NCBI GenBank assembly: GCA_045106555.1
Contig: JBGCET010000015.1
Location: 1 to 64,000, forward strand
DNA: 64,000 nucleotides
Direction: 5' to 3'
Source of the DNA: JANQOZ01 sp045106555
Lineage (GTDB): Bacteria > Pseudomonadota > Gammaproteobacteria > Xanthomonadales > SZUA-38
The position numbers and the translations under genes were made by a program. The first letter of the stretch is position 1. Each line of letters starts with the position of its first letter. Of this stretch, positions 1 to 8,625 are shown piece after piece. The notes under the pieces are model-generated. The model was not told the origin of the DNA. It saw nothing but the letters and a program-made list of their open reading frames with translations, and did not search any database.

Positions 1-54
1 TCAAAACTCACGCCTCACTATACTAGGCGGCCCGGCCAGCCCGGGACACCCTCA

Positions 55-141
55 GCCGGGGTGGCGAAATTGGTAGACGCGCCGGATTCAAAATCCGGTT
101 CTGGCAACAGAGTGCGGGTTCAAGTCCCGCCCCCGGCACCA
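55..141 (+). tRNA. tRNA-Leu (anticodon CAA)
   Basis: Class II tRNA of 87 nt. The acceptor stem pairs 55-61 with 131-137, followed by discriminator A138 and an encoded CCA at 139-141. The anticodon stem 82-86/94-98 encloses a seven-base loop with CAA at 89-91, so it reads UUG leucine codons. The long variable arm and the D-loop with GG fit tRNA-Leu. tRNA 3' ends are common integration sites, but I see no integrase or direct repeat downstream in this window. Confidence 0.97.
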
Positions 142-225
142 CGCATCGTCCCTTCACGATCCTGAGAAAAATCAATGGCGACCAGAACGTTGAAGCTCGC
201 CTGTCAACTGGTCAAGGCAATCTCG

Positions 226-650
226 ATGAACCGATCACTAATCAAAATTCTGACCATCAGCCAAATTGTGTGTGCAGCTGTCGTGCTTATGTATGCGCTA
301 CCCCCCCTAGGATAATGGTGGTGATTTATGGCGCAATAGGCTTGCTTTACCTGTTGTCGGCTATCTTTGCCCACAGACAGTCACTGCCAGGTCGAATTTT
401 TTCGTTCATGTTCACTATGATTGTTTGCTGGAAAGCAGCGCCATCTGTCTAGGCGGTTTGGCATCGGGGATATGTTAGCGTTCTAAATCCTTCGGACTGG
501 CCAATCGAAATCGTTCTTTACGCCTACTTTTCTCTCACCACATTCGCTCTATCCGCATCTGTGCTAAAGATGCACTTATTTTCGTGGCCTTGGCTGATTC
601 ATAAAACACACCCAGATAATAATGAGCCGCCCGAACCCCGTAGACTTTGA
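226..650 (+). pseudogene. Broken paralogue of the small membrane protein at 2564-2977
   Basis: Read from ATG 226, the first 25 codons align with the start of the intact protein at 2564. At a run of seven C (301-307) the frame is lost; one extra C would restore it. The continuing frame keeps the matching motifs IMVV, AIxAHRQ and, further on, RGY and WPIE, but carries an in-frame TAG at 450-452 before ending at TGA 648-650. So there are two independent lesions, one frameshift and one nonsense codon. The product would have been a roughly 140-aa protein with about four membrane segments. Function of the family is unknown to me. Confidence 0.75.
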
Positions 651-1015
651 TTTCTCGGAAAAAGGTCTGGATGCTTCTTGTCTGTTAGTCTGCTGGCGCA
701 TGGTCACCGCGTTGTACTCTGATTCGGAGGCCTGTTCGTTATTTCATGTCGCACGAGACAAACTGGGCTGAAGGGTTGAAAAAGTAAATGATCAAAAACA
801 GCGGAAACTTTAGCCAAACCGCCTGGAATGCAGATCTGGCTGCACTAAACGATACACCCCAGTGACTTACTTGGCGCAAGCACGCCGGCCTTGACGATGA
901 ATCCCTGACCGCCATGAAATTGGATTTCAGCCGATTTACCACATCCGAATAGCCGGTTCGCACCGTGAGTGTACGATGAGAGTATAGTCAACGAACGTCT
1001 GCGGGCCCCTGAATC
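651..1015 (+). other. Gene-poor stretch, nothing recognised
   Basis: No convincing coding sequence, RNA or repeat seen. A 74-codon reading frame on the minus strand (739-963) has no recognisable domain and no clear ribosome site. The promoter of the thioredoxin-like gene must lie in the last part of this stretch. Confidence 0.5.
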
Positions 1016-1552
1016 ATGAATATGCTGCGCTACCTGAGTAAATACGGTCTGCAGGTTTTGGTCGCGGTCCTTGCCCTGGGGACCCTATTGTTGGTGAACA
1101 ATCAGCGCGGCACCAGCCCCGCACCGCCAAAACCCCAGTTCGGCCAGTCTCGTCACGCTTCTTCACCTAACGCTTTGGGAGAGTCGGTGAGCCTGGCGGA
1201 CTTTTCCGGCCAATACATATGGGTCGACTATGCTGCCGAATGGTGCGCGGCCTGCGTTCCTCAGTCTGGGACCATTCGGTCTTTGGACGGGCGCGTTACC
1301 GAAAACGTGGCGTTCGTCACCGTCATGGCCAGCGAAATCGGCGGATATGGTCATCCCGCAACTCAGGAAACGGCGGCACGCTGGGCGCGTAGCCTGTCGC
1401 TGCAACCCTCGCGCGTGCTGGCCACCGACTTTTCGGCCATGACCCTGCCGCAGCACGCGCTGTTTTCGCCCTCGGGGGAGCAACTGATGCGCCACACCGG
1501 TCAGCTTTCTGCGCAACAGATTCGTCAGAGCCTCTCCTCACACATGGAGTGA
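1016..1552 (+). CDS. Membrane-anchored thioredoxin-like protein
   Basis: A 178-aa protein with an N-terminal hydrophobic segment at about residues 11-27 that should act as signal anchor, then a proline-rich linker (about 33-45) and a thioredoxin-fold domain from about 58 to the end. The redox motif is Cys77-Ala-Ala-Cys80, preceded by Trp76 as in thioredoxins. The domain would face the periplasm. Known relatives (TlpA/ResA/DsbE types) reduce or oxidise disulfides, often in cytochrome c maturation or copper delivery; no such partner genes lie beside it, so the client is unknown. It stands alone, followed by the RAYT gene on the opposite strand. Confidence 0.8.
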   Translation: MNMLRYLSKYGLQVLVAVLALGTLLLVNNQRGTSPAPPKPQFGQSRHASSPNALGESVSLADFSGQYIWVDYAAEWCAACVPQSGTIRSLDGRVTENVAFVTVMASEIGGYGHPATQETAARWARSLSLQPSRVLATDFSAMTLPQHALFSPSGEQLMRHTGQLSAQQIRQSLSSHME

Positions 1553-1637
1553 GGTGTGCATCGCAGCCACGGCGGTTGGCATGAATGAAATTGGCCCGCC
1601 CCCAATTTATGGGGTCAGGCTTGCGGGGTTGAGGGGA

Positions 1638-2291
1638 CTAGGTGGTTAAGGCCTCAATTTGGGCTTTGAATTTTTCTGAGCCTAGTGGCATGCCCGTGTT
1701 TATGCAGTGGCGAATTTTGGTGATCACGGCTTGGTCGAGTTGTTGGGTGATGCGCTGCCGATAGGCTTGTTGGCGTTGTTTAGGGGTTTCGCCAAAGGCG
1801 CGGTAAAGCGGGTGTGGGGACCACATTTTTACCGGTAAGAGTAATGCGTGAGAGCGGTAGATTGACCAGGGGTAATTTCCGGGGTCTGCCACCATGCCTG
1901 CTCTTACTGGATTAAGTTCTATGTACTGAAGGCATGTGAGCAGGTAATTATAGTCTTCCACCAGGCAGGACTTAAAACGTCCCTCATAGAGTGTGCCCGT
2001 GCGAGCGTACGTGTAGTTGAAGTGCCACGAATATCGCAGGCCAAGACTTTGGATGAGGTCTGAAATACCTGAATCGGTGGATGGCGTTAAGAGCAGATGT
2101 ACATGGTTGGTCATAAAGACCCATCCGTGAACCGATACATCAAACTTTTCAGCCGCCCCCCTCAACCAATGAGCGTATGCCGCAAGATCACTCTCCGCAG
2201 CGAAAATCGCTTGGCGGTTATTGCCACGTTGAATGATGTGTGCGGGTACGTTTTTTGGACAAAACCGAGGGCGTCTGGGCACGGCGGGCAT
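1638..2291 (-). CDS. REP-associated tyrosine transposase (RAYT, Y1_Tnp family)
   Basis: 217-aa single-strand DNA transposase of the Y1/HUH superfamily. The metal-binding HUH motif is His63-Val-His65 within NHVHLLL, and the candidate nucleophile is Tyr123 in the YIELNPVRAG motif typical of RAYTs. RAYTs are single-copy chromosomal enzymes thought to mobilise or process REP hairpins. Consistent with that, a strong palindrome lies about 145 bp upstream of its start (2435-2473), a GGGGTCAGGCTTGC stretch resembling a repeat end lies just downstream, and three copies of a REP-like repeat occur within 5 kb. Length is normal and the HUH and Tyr motifs are intact, so it may be active. Confidence 0.93.
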   Translation of the reverse strand: MPAVPRRPRFCPKNVPAHIIQRGNNRQAIFAAESDLAAYAHWLRGAAEKFDVSVHGWVFMTNHVHLLLTPSTDSGISDLIQSLGLRYSWHFNYTYARTGTLYEGRFKSCLVEDYNYLLTCLQYIELNPVRAGMVADPGNYPWSIYRSHALLLPVKMWSPHPLYRAFGETPKQRQQAYRQRITQQLDQAVITKIRHCINTGMPLGSEKFKAQIEALTT

Positions 2292-2434
2292 TCCAACATG
2301 GCCAAGTCAGGGACTAGTACCTTCTCCCACATTGGCAGCTCCTCGGTAGGTGAGATTGCTTAAGTCGTCGACGATAAATCCCGACCTAGCTTGTCAGCCA
2401 AGCCTGGCACCTGAACCTGAACCCATTTTTTCCG

Positions 2435-2473
2435 CCGCGTCACTACACGCTCTCGCGTAGCAGTGACGCGGCT
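2435..2473. repeat. Palindromic hairpin upstream of the RAYT gene (REP-like)
   Basis: An 11-bp inverted repeat (GCCGCGTCACT and its complement) encloses a second short inverted repeat ACGC/GCGT around a TCTC loop. No T-run follows the stem on either strand in the terminator orientation, so it is better explained as a REP-type hairpin than as a terminator. Confidence 0.55.
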
Positions 2474-2563
2474 TGTGCATAGTGGAGTTCGGATAAGTTG
2501 ATACAGTATTGAACAACCGACTCGAACTGAAATTGGGCGAAGCGGCGCAAGAGAAAAAGGCGT

Positions 2564-2977
2564 ATGGATAGAAAAATCAGAGTGCTGACCATCGGGCAGA
2601 TAGTTGCAGCCGCCCTCACGTTCGCGTACTCACTTACCTACCCAGGGATCATGGTAGTTATTTCTGCTGGTTTAGGGCTGTGCTACTTGATAGCGGCCAT
2701 CTCCGCCCACCGGCAATTCAGACCAGCGACCTGGGTCGCGCTCTTGTTTAGTGTCTTCACCCTATGGATGACGACGCTGCTCATTGGCGGTTTCCGCTCT
2801 CGCGGGTATAGCTTGCAAGATGTTCTCTCCACGTGGCCAATCGAAACGATCATCATGCTTTCCATGCTGCTGGGGGTATTCCTGCTTCTCTTGGTCGTTG
2901 TCCTAATGCATCTATGGTGCTGGCGCTGGCTTGTCTTTGGCGCGCCGCGGAATCCAAAGGCAGAAACCATTAAATAA
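2564..2977 (+). CDS. Small four-helix membrane protein, unknown function
   Basis: 137-aa hydrophobic protein with about four predicted membrane segments (roughly residues 8-25, 28-46, 52-75, 92-118) and a short cytoplasmic tail. I do not recognise the family. A clear paralogue lies at 226-650 but is broken by a frameshift and a stop, so this is the surviving copy of a local duplication separated by the thioredoxin and RAYT genes. A purine-rich AAAAAGG precedes the ATG. The gene is followed immediately by copy A of the REP-like repeat. Confidence 0.6.
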   Translation: MDRKIRVLTIGQIVAAALTFAYSLTYPGIMVVISAGLGLCYLIAAISAHRQFRPATWVALLFSVFTLWMTTLLIGGFRSRGYSLQDVLSTWPIETIIMLSMLLGVFLLLLVVVLMHLWCWRWLVFGAPRNPKAETIK

Positions 2978-3009
2978 ATGCCGCTCTCATAATTACTCGG
3001 CGACTCGAG

Positions 3010-3116
3010 GGTCTTGCAACGCCAACTCACAATCCGCTTCGGCCCGAGAAAATAAATCGGGCGGTCCGAGCCGTTGCACTTGTGTGGCATTGCAAGACCT
3101 GACCCCGATTTTTCGG
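3010..3116. repeat. REP-like interspersed repeat, copy A
   Basis: The unit is bounded by perfect 10-bp inverted ends, GGTCTTGCAA at 3010-3019 and TTGCAAGACC at 3090-3099, and continues into a small hairpin CCGA-TTTT-TCGG (3105-3116). Copies B (6134-6252) and C (6756-6790) share the ends and parts of the core, including GTTGCACTTGTGTGGCA. It interrupts the 3' part of a HIT-family gene. Given the nearby RAYT gene, it may be that enzyme's substrate. Confidence 0.6.
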
Positions 3117-3422
3117 TGTTTCTTGCCCGCTGTAGACGCCATTATTTTGGAACGTAAGAATGCCTAACGGATCGAACGTTTTGACGAGCGCATGAGCGGC
3201 TCTCTTTGCTGATTCCATAACGCCTTGGCATTCCTGATCAGAAAGATCGAGCAATGTCGCGACATGCCGACGTGTGATCACACAACATTGACCGGTTTCA
3301 AATTGCCAGGGGTTTATGACAGTTAGCGTGTGTTCGTGCTCCTCAATCAGCCCCCATTTGTCTGCACGACCGGCAATCCCTTCGCACAAATCACATGGGT
3401 CCCTGATGGGCAGCTCTAGCAT
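3027..3422 (-). pseudogene. HIT-family protein truncated by a REP-like repeat
   Basis: The first roughly 100 residues read as a HIT (histidine triad) hydrolase of the bacterial type: CDLC near the N-terminus, then WGLIEEHEHTLTVINP-like strand, HV..L..L, and NNGVYSGQETP, which in intact relatives directly precedes the HxHxH active site. Instead of the triad the frame runs into repeat copy A and ends in unrelated residues. The catalytic histidines are therefore missing and the product should be inactive as a nucleotide hydrolase. The 3' part of the gene is not found next to the repeat, so insertion was accompanied or followed by deletion. Confidence 0.75.
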
Positions 3423-3603
3423 TGTTCCTCATCACTAAAATTGAGAATGACCTACCGAGCATCTCGCAAGCCCGAGTCTGGAACGAAATAGTCGTTTATC
3501 AATATATCACCCAAAAAGCCATTGTCAGCCCAATGAGCGTGTTCAACGAGGCCGCTGTGACGCCGGGTTTGTCGGGATACTCTATGGGCTTATACTGAAA
3601 ATC

Positions 3604-4542
3604 TTGGGAAAACATTTCAGAGCCATCTTGCACAACTACCAAGCCATACTGCAGGCTATCTACGATGAGGCCATCAATGCCACTGACAAGGGCTCGGTTG
3701 CAACCTACATACCGGAACTGGCGACCGTTGATGTCCACCAATTGGGCCTGTCTCTGAGGTTGTCGGACGGATCGGAGTACAGCGTGGGTGACTACGCGAC
3801 ACCATTTTCCATTCAGAGTATTTCGAAAGTACTGGCTCTAGCCAAAGCTCTGTCTATAGGCGTTAGAGATATCTGGACTCGCGTCGATGTGGAGCCCTCC
3901 GGCAACCCCTTTAACCACCTATCCCTACTGGAGCTGGAAAACGGTATCCCCCGAAACCCCTTGATCAATTCCGGGGCTATTGTCATTGCCGATATTCTGG
4001 TGTCCCAGCTGGACAATCCGCTGACCGAGTTTCTGGAGTTTGTCAGACAACTCACCGGTGATGATGAGGTGGGATACAACGAGCGAGTGGCTCGCTCAGA
4101 ACGAGACACGGGCTACAAAAATTTCGCGGCCGCAAATCTTCTCAAGTCTTTTGGCAACCTGGAAAACCCTGTAGATGAGGTATTGGATTTCTATTTTCAT
4201 CAGTGCTCAATTGAGATGAGTTGTCAGCAGCTTTCAAAGGCCTTCCATCTTTTCAGCAATCGAGGCACCTGCGCTTTTGACAAAGCCCATATCACCGACA
4301 GCGAGGCGAAACGTATTAATGCCATCATGCTGACCTGCGGCTTCTACGATGAAGCCGGAGAGTTTGCGTTTGAAGTTGGCCTGCCGGGGAAAAGTGGCGT
4401 GGGCGGAGGCATCTTGGCGTTGCTGCCCAATGAGTACGTCATTGCCACCTGGTCACCGGGTCTGAATGCCAAAGGAAATTCTATGTTGGGTATGTTGGCC
4501 TTGGAACAATTTACCTCTAGAACCAAGATGTCGATTTTCTAA
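3604..4542 (+). CDS. glsA: Glutaminase A
   Basis: 312-aa member of the serine-dependent beta-lactamase-fold glutaminases, which hydrolyse L-glutamine to glutamate and ammonia in the cytoplasm. The catalytic Ser-x-x-Lys pair is Ser72/Lys75 in QSISK; other family landmarks are PSGNPFN, NPLINSGAI, ARSE, YF..CS and GKSGVGGGI near the C-terminus. The length matches E. coli GlsA paralogues (about 310 aa). The start is uncertain: TTG at 3604 gives the full frame, and a second TTG at 3628 is also plausible because the family usually begins about eight residues before the YQ.IL helix. It converges tail to tail with the beta-helix gene 10 bp downstream. Confidence 0.95.
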   Translation: MGKHFRAILHNYQAILQAIYDEAINATDKGSVATYIPELATVDVHQLGLSLRLSDGSEYSVGDYATPFSIQSISKVLALAKALSIGVRDIWTRVDVEPSGNPFNHLSLLELENGIPRNPLINSGAIVIADILVSQLDNPLTEFLEFVRQLTGDDEVGYNERVARSERDTGYKNFAAANLLKSFGNLENPVDEVLDFYFHQCSIEMSCQQLSKAFHLFSNRGTCAFDKAHITDSEAKRINAIMLTCGFYDEAGEFAFEVGLPGKSGVGGGILALLPNEYVIATWSPGLNAKGNSMLGMLALEQFTSRTKMSIF

Positions 4543-4552
4543 ACCGCCTGCG

Positions 4553-5998
4553 TTAGTTCAGCTCAAACCCATTGGAGAACAACACGTCTGCACCAAACTC
4601 CAATGCGCCAATATCAATTGCGCTGCCGACAACGCGAGTTAGACCGGCCGCGTCACCAGAGCCAATGGGTACCGGGGCCGGAAAGGTTCCAGCGTCAATT
4701 GCAGGTGAGCCTGCTGCCAGCTGGTAGTTGCCAAGAGCTTCATTGACGAATAGACCGCTTGCACCAATCAGATTTGTTGTCTGCTGTGCGGCAGAGGCAA
4801 TTAAATCGATACGACTTCCAGTGACAATGGAATTACTGATCGTAAACGCAGCGGTGTCCGAAAGATTGACTCCTTGCAAACCAATATCACCATGATTGGC
4901 AATGGTCAGGTTTACCAAATGGAGAGCGGCAGCGGTTCCATTATCAAATATACGAGTGACCAACCCCTTACCATTACCGTCGGCGATCAGGGTGTTTTCC
5001 ACCGTGACCTCGGCATCAACAAACGCATTGACCCGCATTTGGGATGAAAACTCGGGTGCAGCAGACTCGGCCGTGTTTCTGAGGATCTGGTTGCGGGCCG
5101 CAGATAAGCTGACCCCTGCACTGAGGACCACGCCCACAATTCCCGAGTCGTTGGCAACGACAACGTTATCCCTAACCACGTTGTCGTTGAATACGACGGT
5201 ACCGCCACTGGTACTGCTGATGCTGGCACCCGCTTGACTGCCTTGGCTATTCAGCACTTCGACCCGGTTGCCTTCAATGGTTGAACCGGTAACCTCAAAA
5301 TACACCTCATCATCGCCGTCAAGTCGCAGTCCACCCACGCTGCAGCTGAAGTTGCCGGAACACAGAACCTGATTGTCAGCGATGGTCACCTGAATGAGTC
5401 GCACATCCGCACTACCCCGGCCTCGGATAACCAATCCACCACCTTCAGAACGCACGCCAGACGCAATGTTGTTGCGAACGATACTTGAGGAGATCAGCAA
5501 TGTGGCATCGGTGACTGATGCCAGAACGCCTGCGTTGTTTTCCGCCGCGCCGTCTTCAAAGATCAGATTCCTCAGTTCGACGACATCGCCTTCGATAATC
5601 GACATGTCCAGCACCCTGCCAATGCCGCCGCCGTTGATGATGGAAGTTCCCTCAATAGCAGAAAAACTGGGATCCCAGCCGCCGGAAATGCTGAGTCCAT
5701 CGTGATCAACAAACCGAAACATCCTGACCGATTCGGTAAATGTCCCCTCGGCGATGCGTATCTCATCACTTTCCATATTGCTGGCCGCAACGTCCACCGC
5801 CGCCTGAATGGTGGAAAAATCACCACCCGGGCCCACCAAAAGCACAGCGGAGTGAGCTGTTGAGCTGTGAACCGCAACCATAGCCATCAGCCAATAGCCT
5901 ATGGTCAGTGCCCATTTAGCCGATGACGGACGACCCGCCTTCGAGCCTGATGAAAGGAATTGAGGGTCTTTTAATCGCACAGCAGTCTCCAACAACAT
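4553..5998 (-). CDS. Secreted parallel beta-helix protein with C-terminal GFE tag
   Basis: 481-aa exported protein. A long N-region precedes a hydrophobic signal segment at about residues 29-51 ending near AHSA. The rest is repetitive Asn/Val/Ile/Gly-rich sequence (NNIASG, NLTIANHG, SNSIVTGS type turns) typical of right-handed beta-helix (pectin-lyase-like/choice-of-anchor) proteins, followed by a short domain with SPAIDAG and IDIGALEFG, common at the end of such proteins. The last residues are LFSNGFELN, one of the shared F-x-x-GFE tails in this window. No catalytic acid cluster of pectate lyases is evident; role could be polysaccharide binding or degradation, or adhesion. Confidence 0.85.
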   Translation of the reverse strand: MLLETAVRLKDPQFLSSGSKAGRPSSAKWALTIGYWLMAMVAVHSSTAHSAVLLVGPGGDFSTIQAAVDVAASNMESDEIRIAEGTFTESVRMFRFVDHDGLSISGGWDPSFSAIEGTSIINGGGIGRVLDMSIIEGDVVELRNLIFEDGAAENNAGVLASVTDATLLISSSIVRNNIASGVRSEGGGLVIRGRGSADVRLIQVTIADNQVLCSGNFSCSVGGLRLDGDDEVYFEVTGSTIEGNRVEVLNSQGSQAGASISSTSGGTVVFNDNVVRDNVVVANDSGIVGVVLSAGVSLSAARNQILRNTAESAAPEFSSQMRVNAFVDAEVTVENTLIADGNGKGLVTRIFDNGTAAALHLVNLTIANHGDIGLQGVNLSDTAAFTISNSIVTGSRIDLIASAAQQTTNLIGASGLFVNEALGNYQLAAGSPAIDAGTFPAPVPIGSGDAAGLTRVVGSAIDIGALEFGADVLFSNGFELN

Positions 5999-6133
5999 GT
6001 CTTGACGCTACATACGCGGGAAGCATCAAATTAGGGACACGCTTTTCTCACTATCGGTGTCACAGGCTGTTGGATGGGTGAGGCGGACGATGAAAAAATG
6101 GGGGCTGTGCAGAAAATGGGTCACGCTTCCAGA

Positions 6134-6252
6134 GGATCTCGCGCCGCAACGCCCACTACCCACGTTGGCCTGAGAAAAATATACGGGGTAGCGCAAGCCA
6201 TTGCACTTGTGTGGCACTGCAAGACTCTGATCGTGTTGTTTCGGGTGTTTCT
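6134..6252. repeat. REP-like interspersed repeat, copy B
   Basis: Divergent copy of the repeat at 3010-3116. The shared core includes TTGCACTTGTGTGGCA and TGCAAGAC at the right end, and the tail continues with TTTCGG.TGTTTCT. The left end (GGATCT..GCAACGCCCA) is more degraded. Just upstream, at about 6028-6044, TTAGGGACACGCTTTTC resembles ends often seen beside RAYT-associated repeats. The stretch 5999-6346 otherwise holds no gene. Confidence 0.5.
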
Positions 6253-6346
6253 CCCCCAGAGCATCAGTACAATCAATCCATTGGGCGGATTGATCCTTGG
6301 TTACAACGAGCCAGGCCGCTACACCGTGGGCAATTGAGGTTTAGCA

Positions 6347-6733
6347 ATGAGTAGTTCAGAGCAATTTGATGTTGGAACAGTTTTCGTGTGGATCGAAAAG
6401 TCGATATTGGGTTTGATCATGCTTCTCACTGTGGGTGCAGTTCTGATTGAGTTGCAGGTGGTGTGGCGTAACCGAACGATTCAGATAGCCGATATTTTGC
6501 TGCTCTTTCTGTATACAGAGGTGATCTCGATGGTTGGTGTTTTTTATCGCAGCCAGATAATCCCCGTTCTTTATCCAATTTTTATAGCCATCACGGCGCT
6601 GGCTCGTCTGATTGTTCTACAGAGCAAAGATATGGCGCCAGAAGCCATACTGTTTGAAGCGTCTGCAATACTCATCTTGTCCCTGGCGGCGATTGCGCTG
6701 AACAAGGCACCGGACCAGACAGGCGAACGGTAA
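6347..6733 (+). CDS. PsiE-like phosphate-starvation family membrane protein
   Basis: 128-aa protein with four membrane segments (about residues 18-38, 48-66, 74-94, 100-118). The third and fourth helices match the PsiE family: conserved R after the second helix in a YRS-type loop, then IAITALARLIV and a final helix following the EAI motif. E. coli PsiE is induced by phosphate starvation, but its biochemical role is unknown. It sits alone between repeat copies B and C, and no Pho box was recognised upstream. Confidence 0.75.
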   Translation: MSSSEQFDVGTVFVWIEKSILGLIMLLTVGAVLIELQVVWRNRTIQIADILLLFLYTEVISMVGVFYRSQIIPVLYPIFIAITALARLIVLQSKDMAPEAILFEASAILILSLAAIALNKAPDQTGER

Positions 6734-6755
6734 CTGCCTATTGGGCATAGTTCCG

Positions 6756-6790
6756 GAGGGTCTTGCAGCGCAACACCCACTACCAGCGTT
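6756..6790. repeat. REP-like repeat, half copy C
   Basis: Only the left half of the repeat unit is present: GAGGGTCTTGCAGCGCAACA followed by CCCACTACC, matching the left half of copy B (GCAACGCCCACTACC). It lies between the PsiE-like and DUF1304 genes. Confidence 0.45.
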
Positions 6791-6796
6791 TCGACA

Positions 6797-7180
6797 TCAA
6801 CGCTGCCGCTGCGCTTGGCGTCGTGCGAGCAGCGCGAATATCAGCGCGATGAACGCAGGAGCCGCTTGCACAAACAAGATAGAGGGCTTTGCTGTTATCG
6901 CTCCAAAGACGCCGGCGACAATGACGCAACTGAGAAAAAACACTTGCAGTGCGAATCCGTCACTCTTACGAAAGAGGCTCCAGATCAAACCCGCCGCAAG
7001 AAACCCATTGTATAGACCCTGGTTCGCAGCAAGCACCGTCGTTTGTTCAGCAAACTCCGGGCTAAAACCAAACGCCCTTAGTCCTGCTGGTTCAGTCCAA
7101 AGAAACATCTCTAAAACAAGGATGTAAATGTGTTCAATTGCGACTAGCGCAACAAGTGCGGTGGCGATCTTTTTCATCAA
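6797..7180 (-). CDS. DUF1304 family membrane protein
   Basis: 127-aa protein with four membrane helices (about 5-25, 49-69, 76-97, 103-121). Family hallmarks seen: HIYILVLEMFLW near the N-terminus and LAANQGLYNGFLAAGL in the second helix. DUF1304 proteins are small inner-membrane proteins of unknown function. The C-terminus is Arg-rich (RRQAQRQR), placing it in the cytoplasm by the positive-inside rule. Convergent with psiE-like gene across repeat half-copy C. The 238 bp upstream (7181-7418) show no gene. Confidence 0.85.
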   Translation of the reverse strand: MMKKIATALVALVAIEHIYILVLEMFLWTEPAGLRAFGFSPEFAEQTTVLAANQGLYNGFLAAGLIWSLFRKSDGFALQVFFLSCVIVAGVFGAITAKPSILFVQAAPAFIALIFALLARRQAQRQR

Positions 7181-7418
7181 AGAAGTCTCGGGCTACGCCA
7201 GCGATGCGGCGGACATGCCCAGAGCATACCGTACCCATGACCCTTCGCCGAACTTACTTGAGCGCTTGCCGTATCATGGCCAATCAACGCTGACAGACCT
7301 AAAGACACGAGGTTTTGCAGTGGGCACCAAGTCTAGCGCGAGATCCGCACCATGGGCTGCGGCCGGCTGCTGAGACGCCACACCCAGAAGCGAGAGGAAA
7401 GCCTGGCGGCATTTCTTA

Positions 7419-8270
7419 TTACTGTTTCAAGTAACGTACCGGCTCCTCGGTAGGCGAAATCAAGAACAACTTGGGCCAGTATTTCCCGGTGACAAAAAGT
7501 CGACCCTCGTCATCGGTGGCAATGCCATTAAGCACATCAATTTTTCGCCCCGCTACGTCTGCCGGCGTTAGCAGTCCGCCTAGGTCGATGAGGCCGGTAA
7601 TTTCTCCATCCGCAGGGTTTATGCGAGCAATGTATTGTGACTGCCAAAGGTTGGCCAGAATTTCTCCATTGACCCATTCCAATTCGTTAACGTTGGCAAC
7701 CGGCCTGCCGCCAAGATTGACAGTAATTCGCCGCTGTTCGGCCAGGCTGTCAGGTTCAAGAAAGGTAACAACGGGTGTTCCGTTGCTCATAATGATGGAG
7801 TCATTATTGCTTGTAAGCCCCCACCCTTCACCCTGATAACTGAAGCGGCGTTTCAGCGCAAACGTCTCAATATCCCATACAAACCCCACCTGGCTCTTCC
7901 AGGTCAACATGTACACCTGGTCTTTCCAGCGTGTAATACCCTCGCCAAATCGCTGTCCTGGCAACGGTTTGGACTGAATGACACTGCCTGTGCTGGGCTC
8001 TACCTTTCTGATGGTGGACTCACCAACCATCCCGGTACTTTCATAAAGAAAACCATCAAGATAGAACAACCCCTGAGTAAAAGCTTTGGGGTCGTGGGGG
8101 TAGGTGTTGTGAACCTCATAACCGTAAACCGGGATGCCCTGCCCCCAAGTTAAGGGAGACCAGGCCAGACAGGAAACAACCCCAACAATGGCGCCCGTTC
8201 GAAACAGCAGTATTAAAAAAAGATGTGGTGATAACAACGCGGCGTACTCTTTGCGACGAGAAAAAACCAT
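7419..8270 (-). CDS. Glutaminyl-peptide cyclotransferase (plant/papaya type)
   Basis: 283-aa exported enzyme of the beta-propeller glutaminyl cyclase family, which converts N-terminal glutamine of peptides or proteins to pyroglutamate. After a basic N-region and signal segment (about 20-43, ending WGQG) come family motifs: HDPKAFTQGL, YESTG, FGEGI, EGWGL, MSNGT, NELEWVNG, NIW/NLWQS, LNGIA and the final GKYWPKL. Full length for the family. It should act in the periplasm or outside. Exported proteins are numerous nearby, but no specific substrate is suggested. Confidence 0.93.
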   Translation of the reverse strand: MVFSRRKEYAALLSPHLFLILLFRTGAIVGVVSCLAWSPLTWGQGIPVYGYEVHNTYPHDPKAFTQGLFYLDGFLYESTGMVGESTIRKVEPSTGSVIQSKPLPGQRFGEGITRWKDQVYMLTWKSQVGFVWDIETFALKRRFSYQGEGWGLTSNNDSIIMSNGTPVVTFLEPDSLAEQRRITVNLGGRPVANVNELEWVNGEILANLWQSQYIARINPADGEITGLIDLGGLLTPADVAGRKIDVLNGIATDDEGRLFVTGKYWPKLFLISPTEEPVRYLKQ

Positions 8271-8391
8271 TCAACATCAATTAATAGCAAGTAAGGATAT
8301 CTATGGCTAGCAACACACTCAAAATCCCTGGGCAGGTCACTGAGCCCCTTGACTAAGACTACAACGTTGAATCGGGTGAATCCGATACGAA

Positions 8392-8625
8392 TCACCCCAA
8401 GGCCAGCGCCTGATTTTTGTCTTCCGCCCGCTCCCAATCTCTCGGCAGAAGCCCATAGGCGCGGATGTTCTTGGCGCCCATTAGCCACGCCGTGGCGAAA
8501 TAAGCAGACATCACACCCAACGGCATTCCCATGGCATATACGCCCAGAGCCCCAGGTCTGTCTGTATAAACGCCGCCAGTGACGGTTAGGCGGACACCTT
8601 CTGATACGACGTTAACACCGGTCGG
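8392..8625 (-). pseudogene. Gene fragment, membrane-protein-like, family not recognised
   Basis: An open minus-strand frame of 78 codons with protein-like composition but no plausible start: it contains YAMGMPLGVMSAYFATAWL and GLLPRDWERAEDK before a TGA at 8392. The hydrophobic helix followed by a charged loop looks like a piece from the middle of a membrane protein. Both ends appear to be missing. It lies between the glutaminyl cyclase gene and another broken gene, in line with the decayed character of this stretch. Confidence 0.4.

Noticed and set aside
739..963. 74-codon minus-strand frame in the gap before the thioredoxin-like gene
   Set aside because: No ribosome site, no domain, biased composition; likely chance.
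2435..2473. Hairpin considered as a terminator
   Set aside because: No T-run follows on either strand in the required orientation; better explained as a REP-like palindrome.
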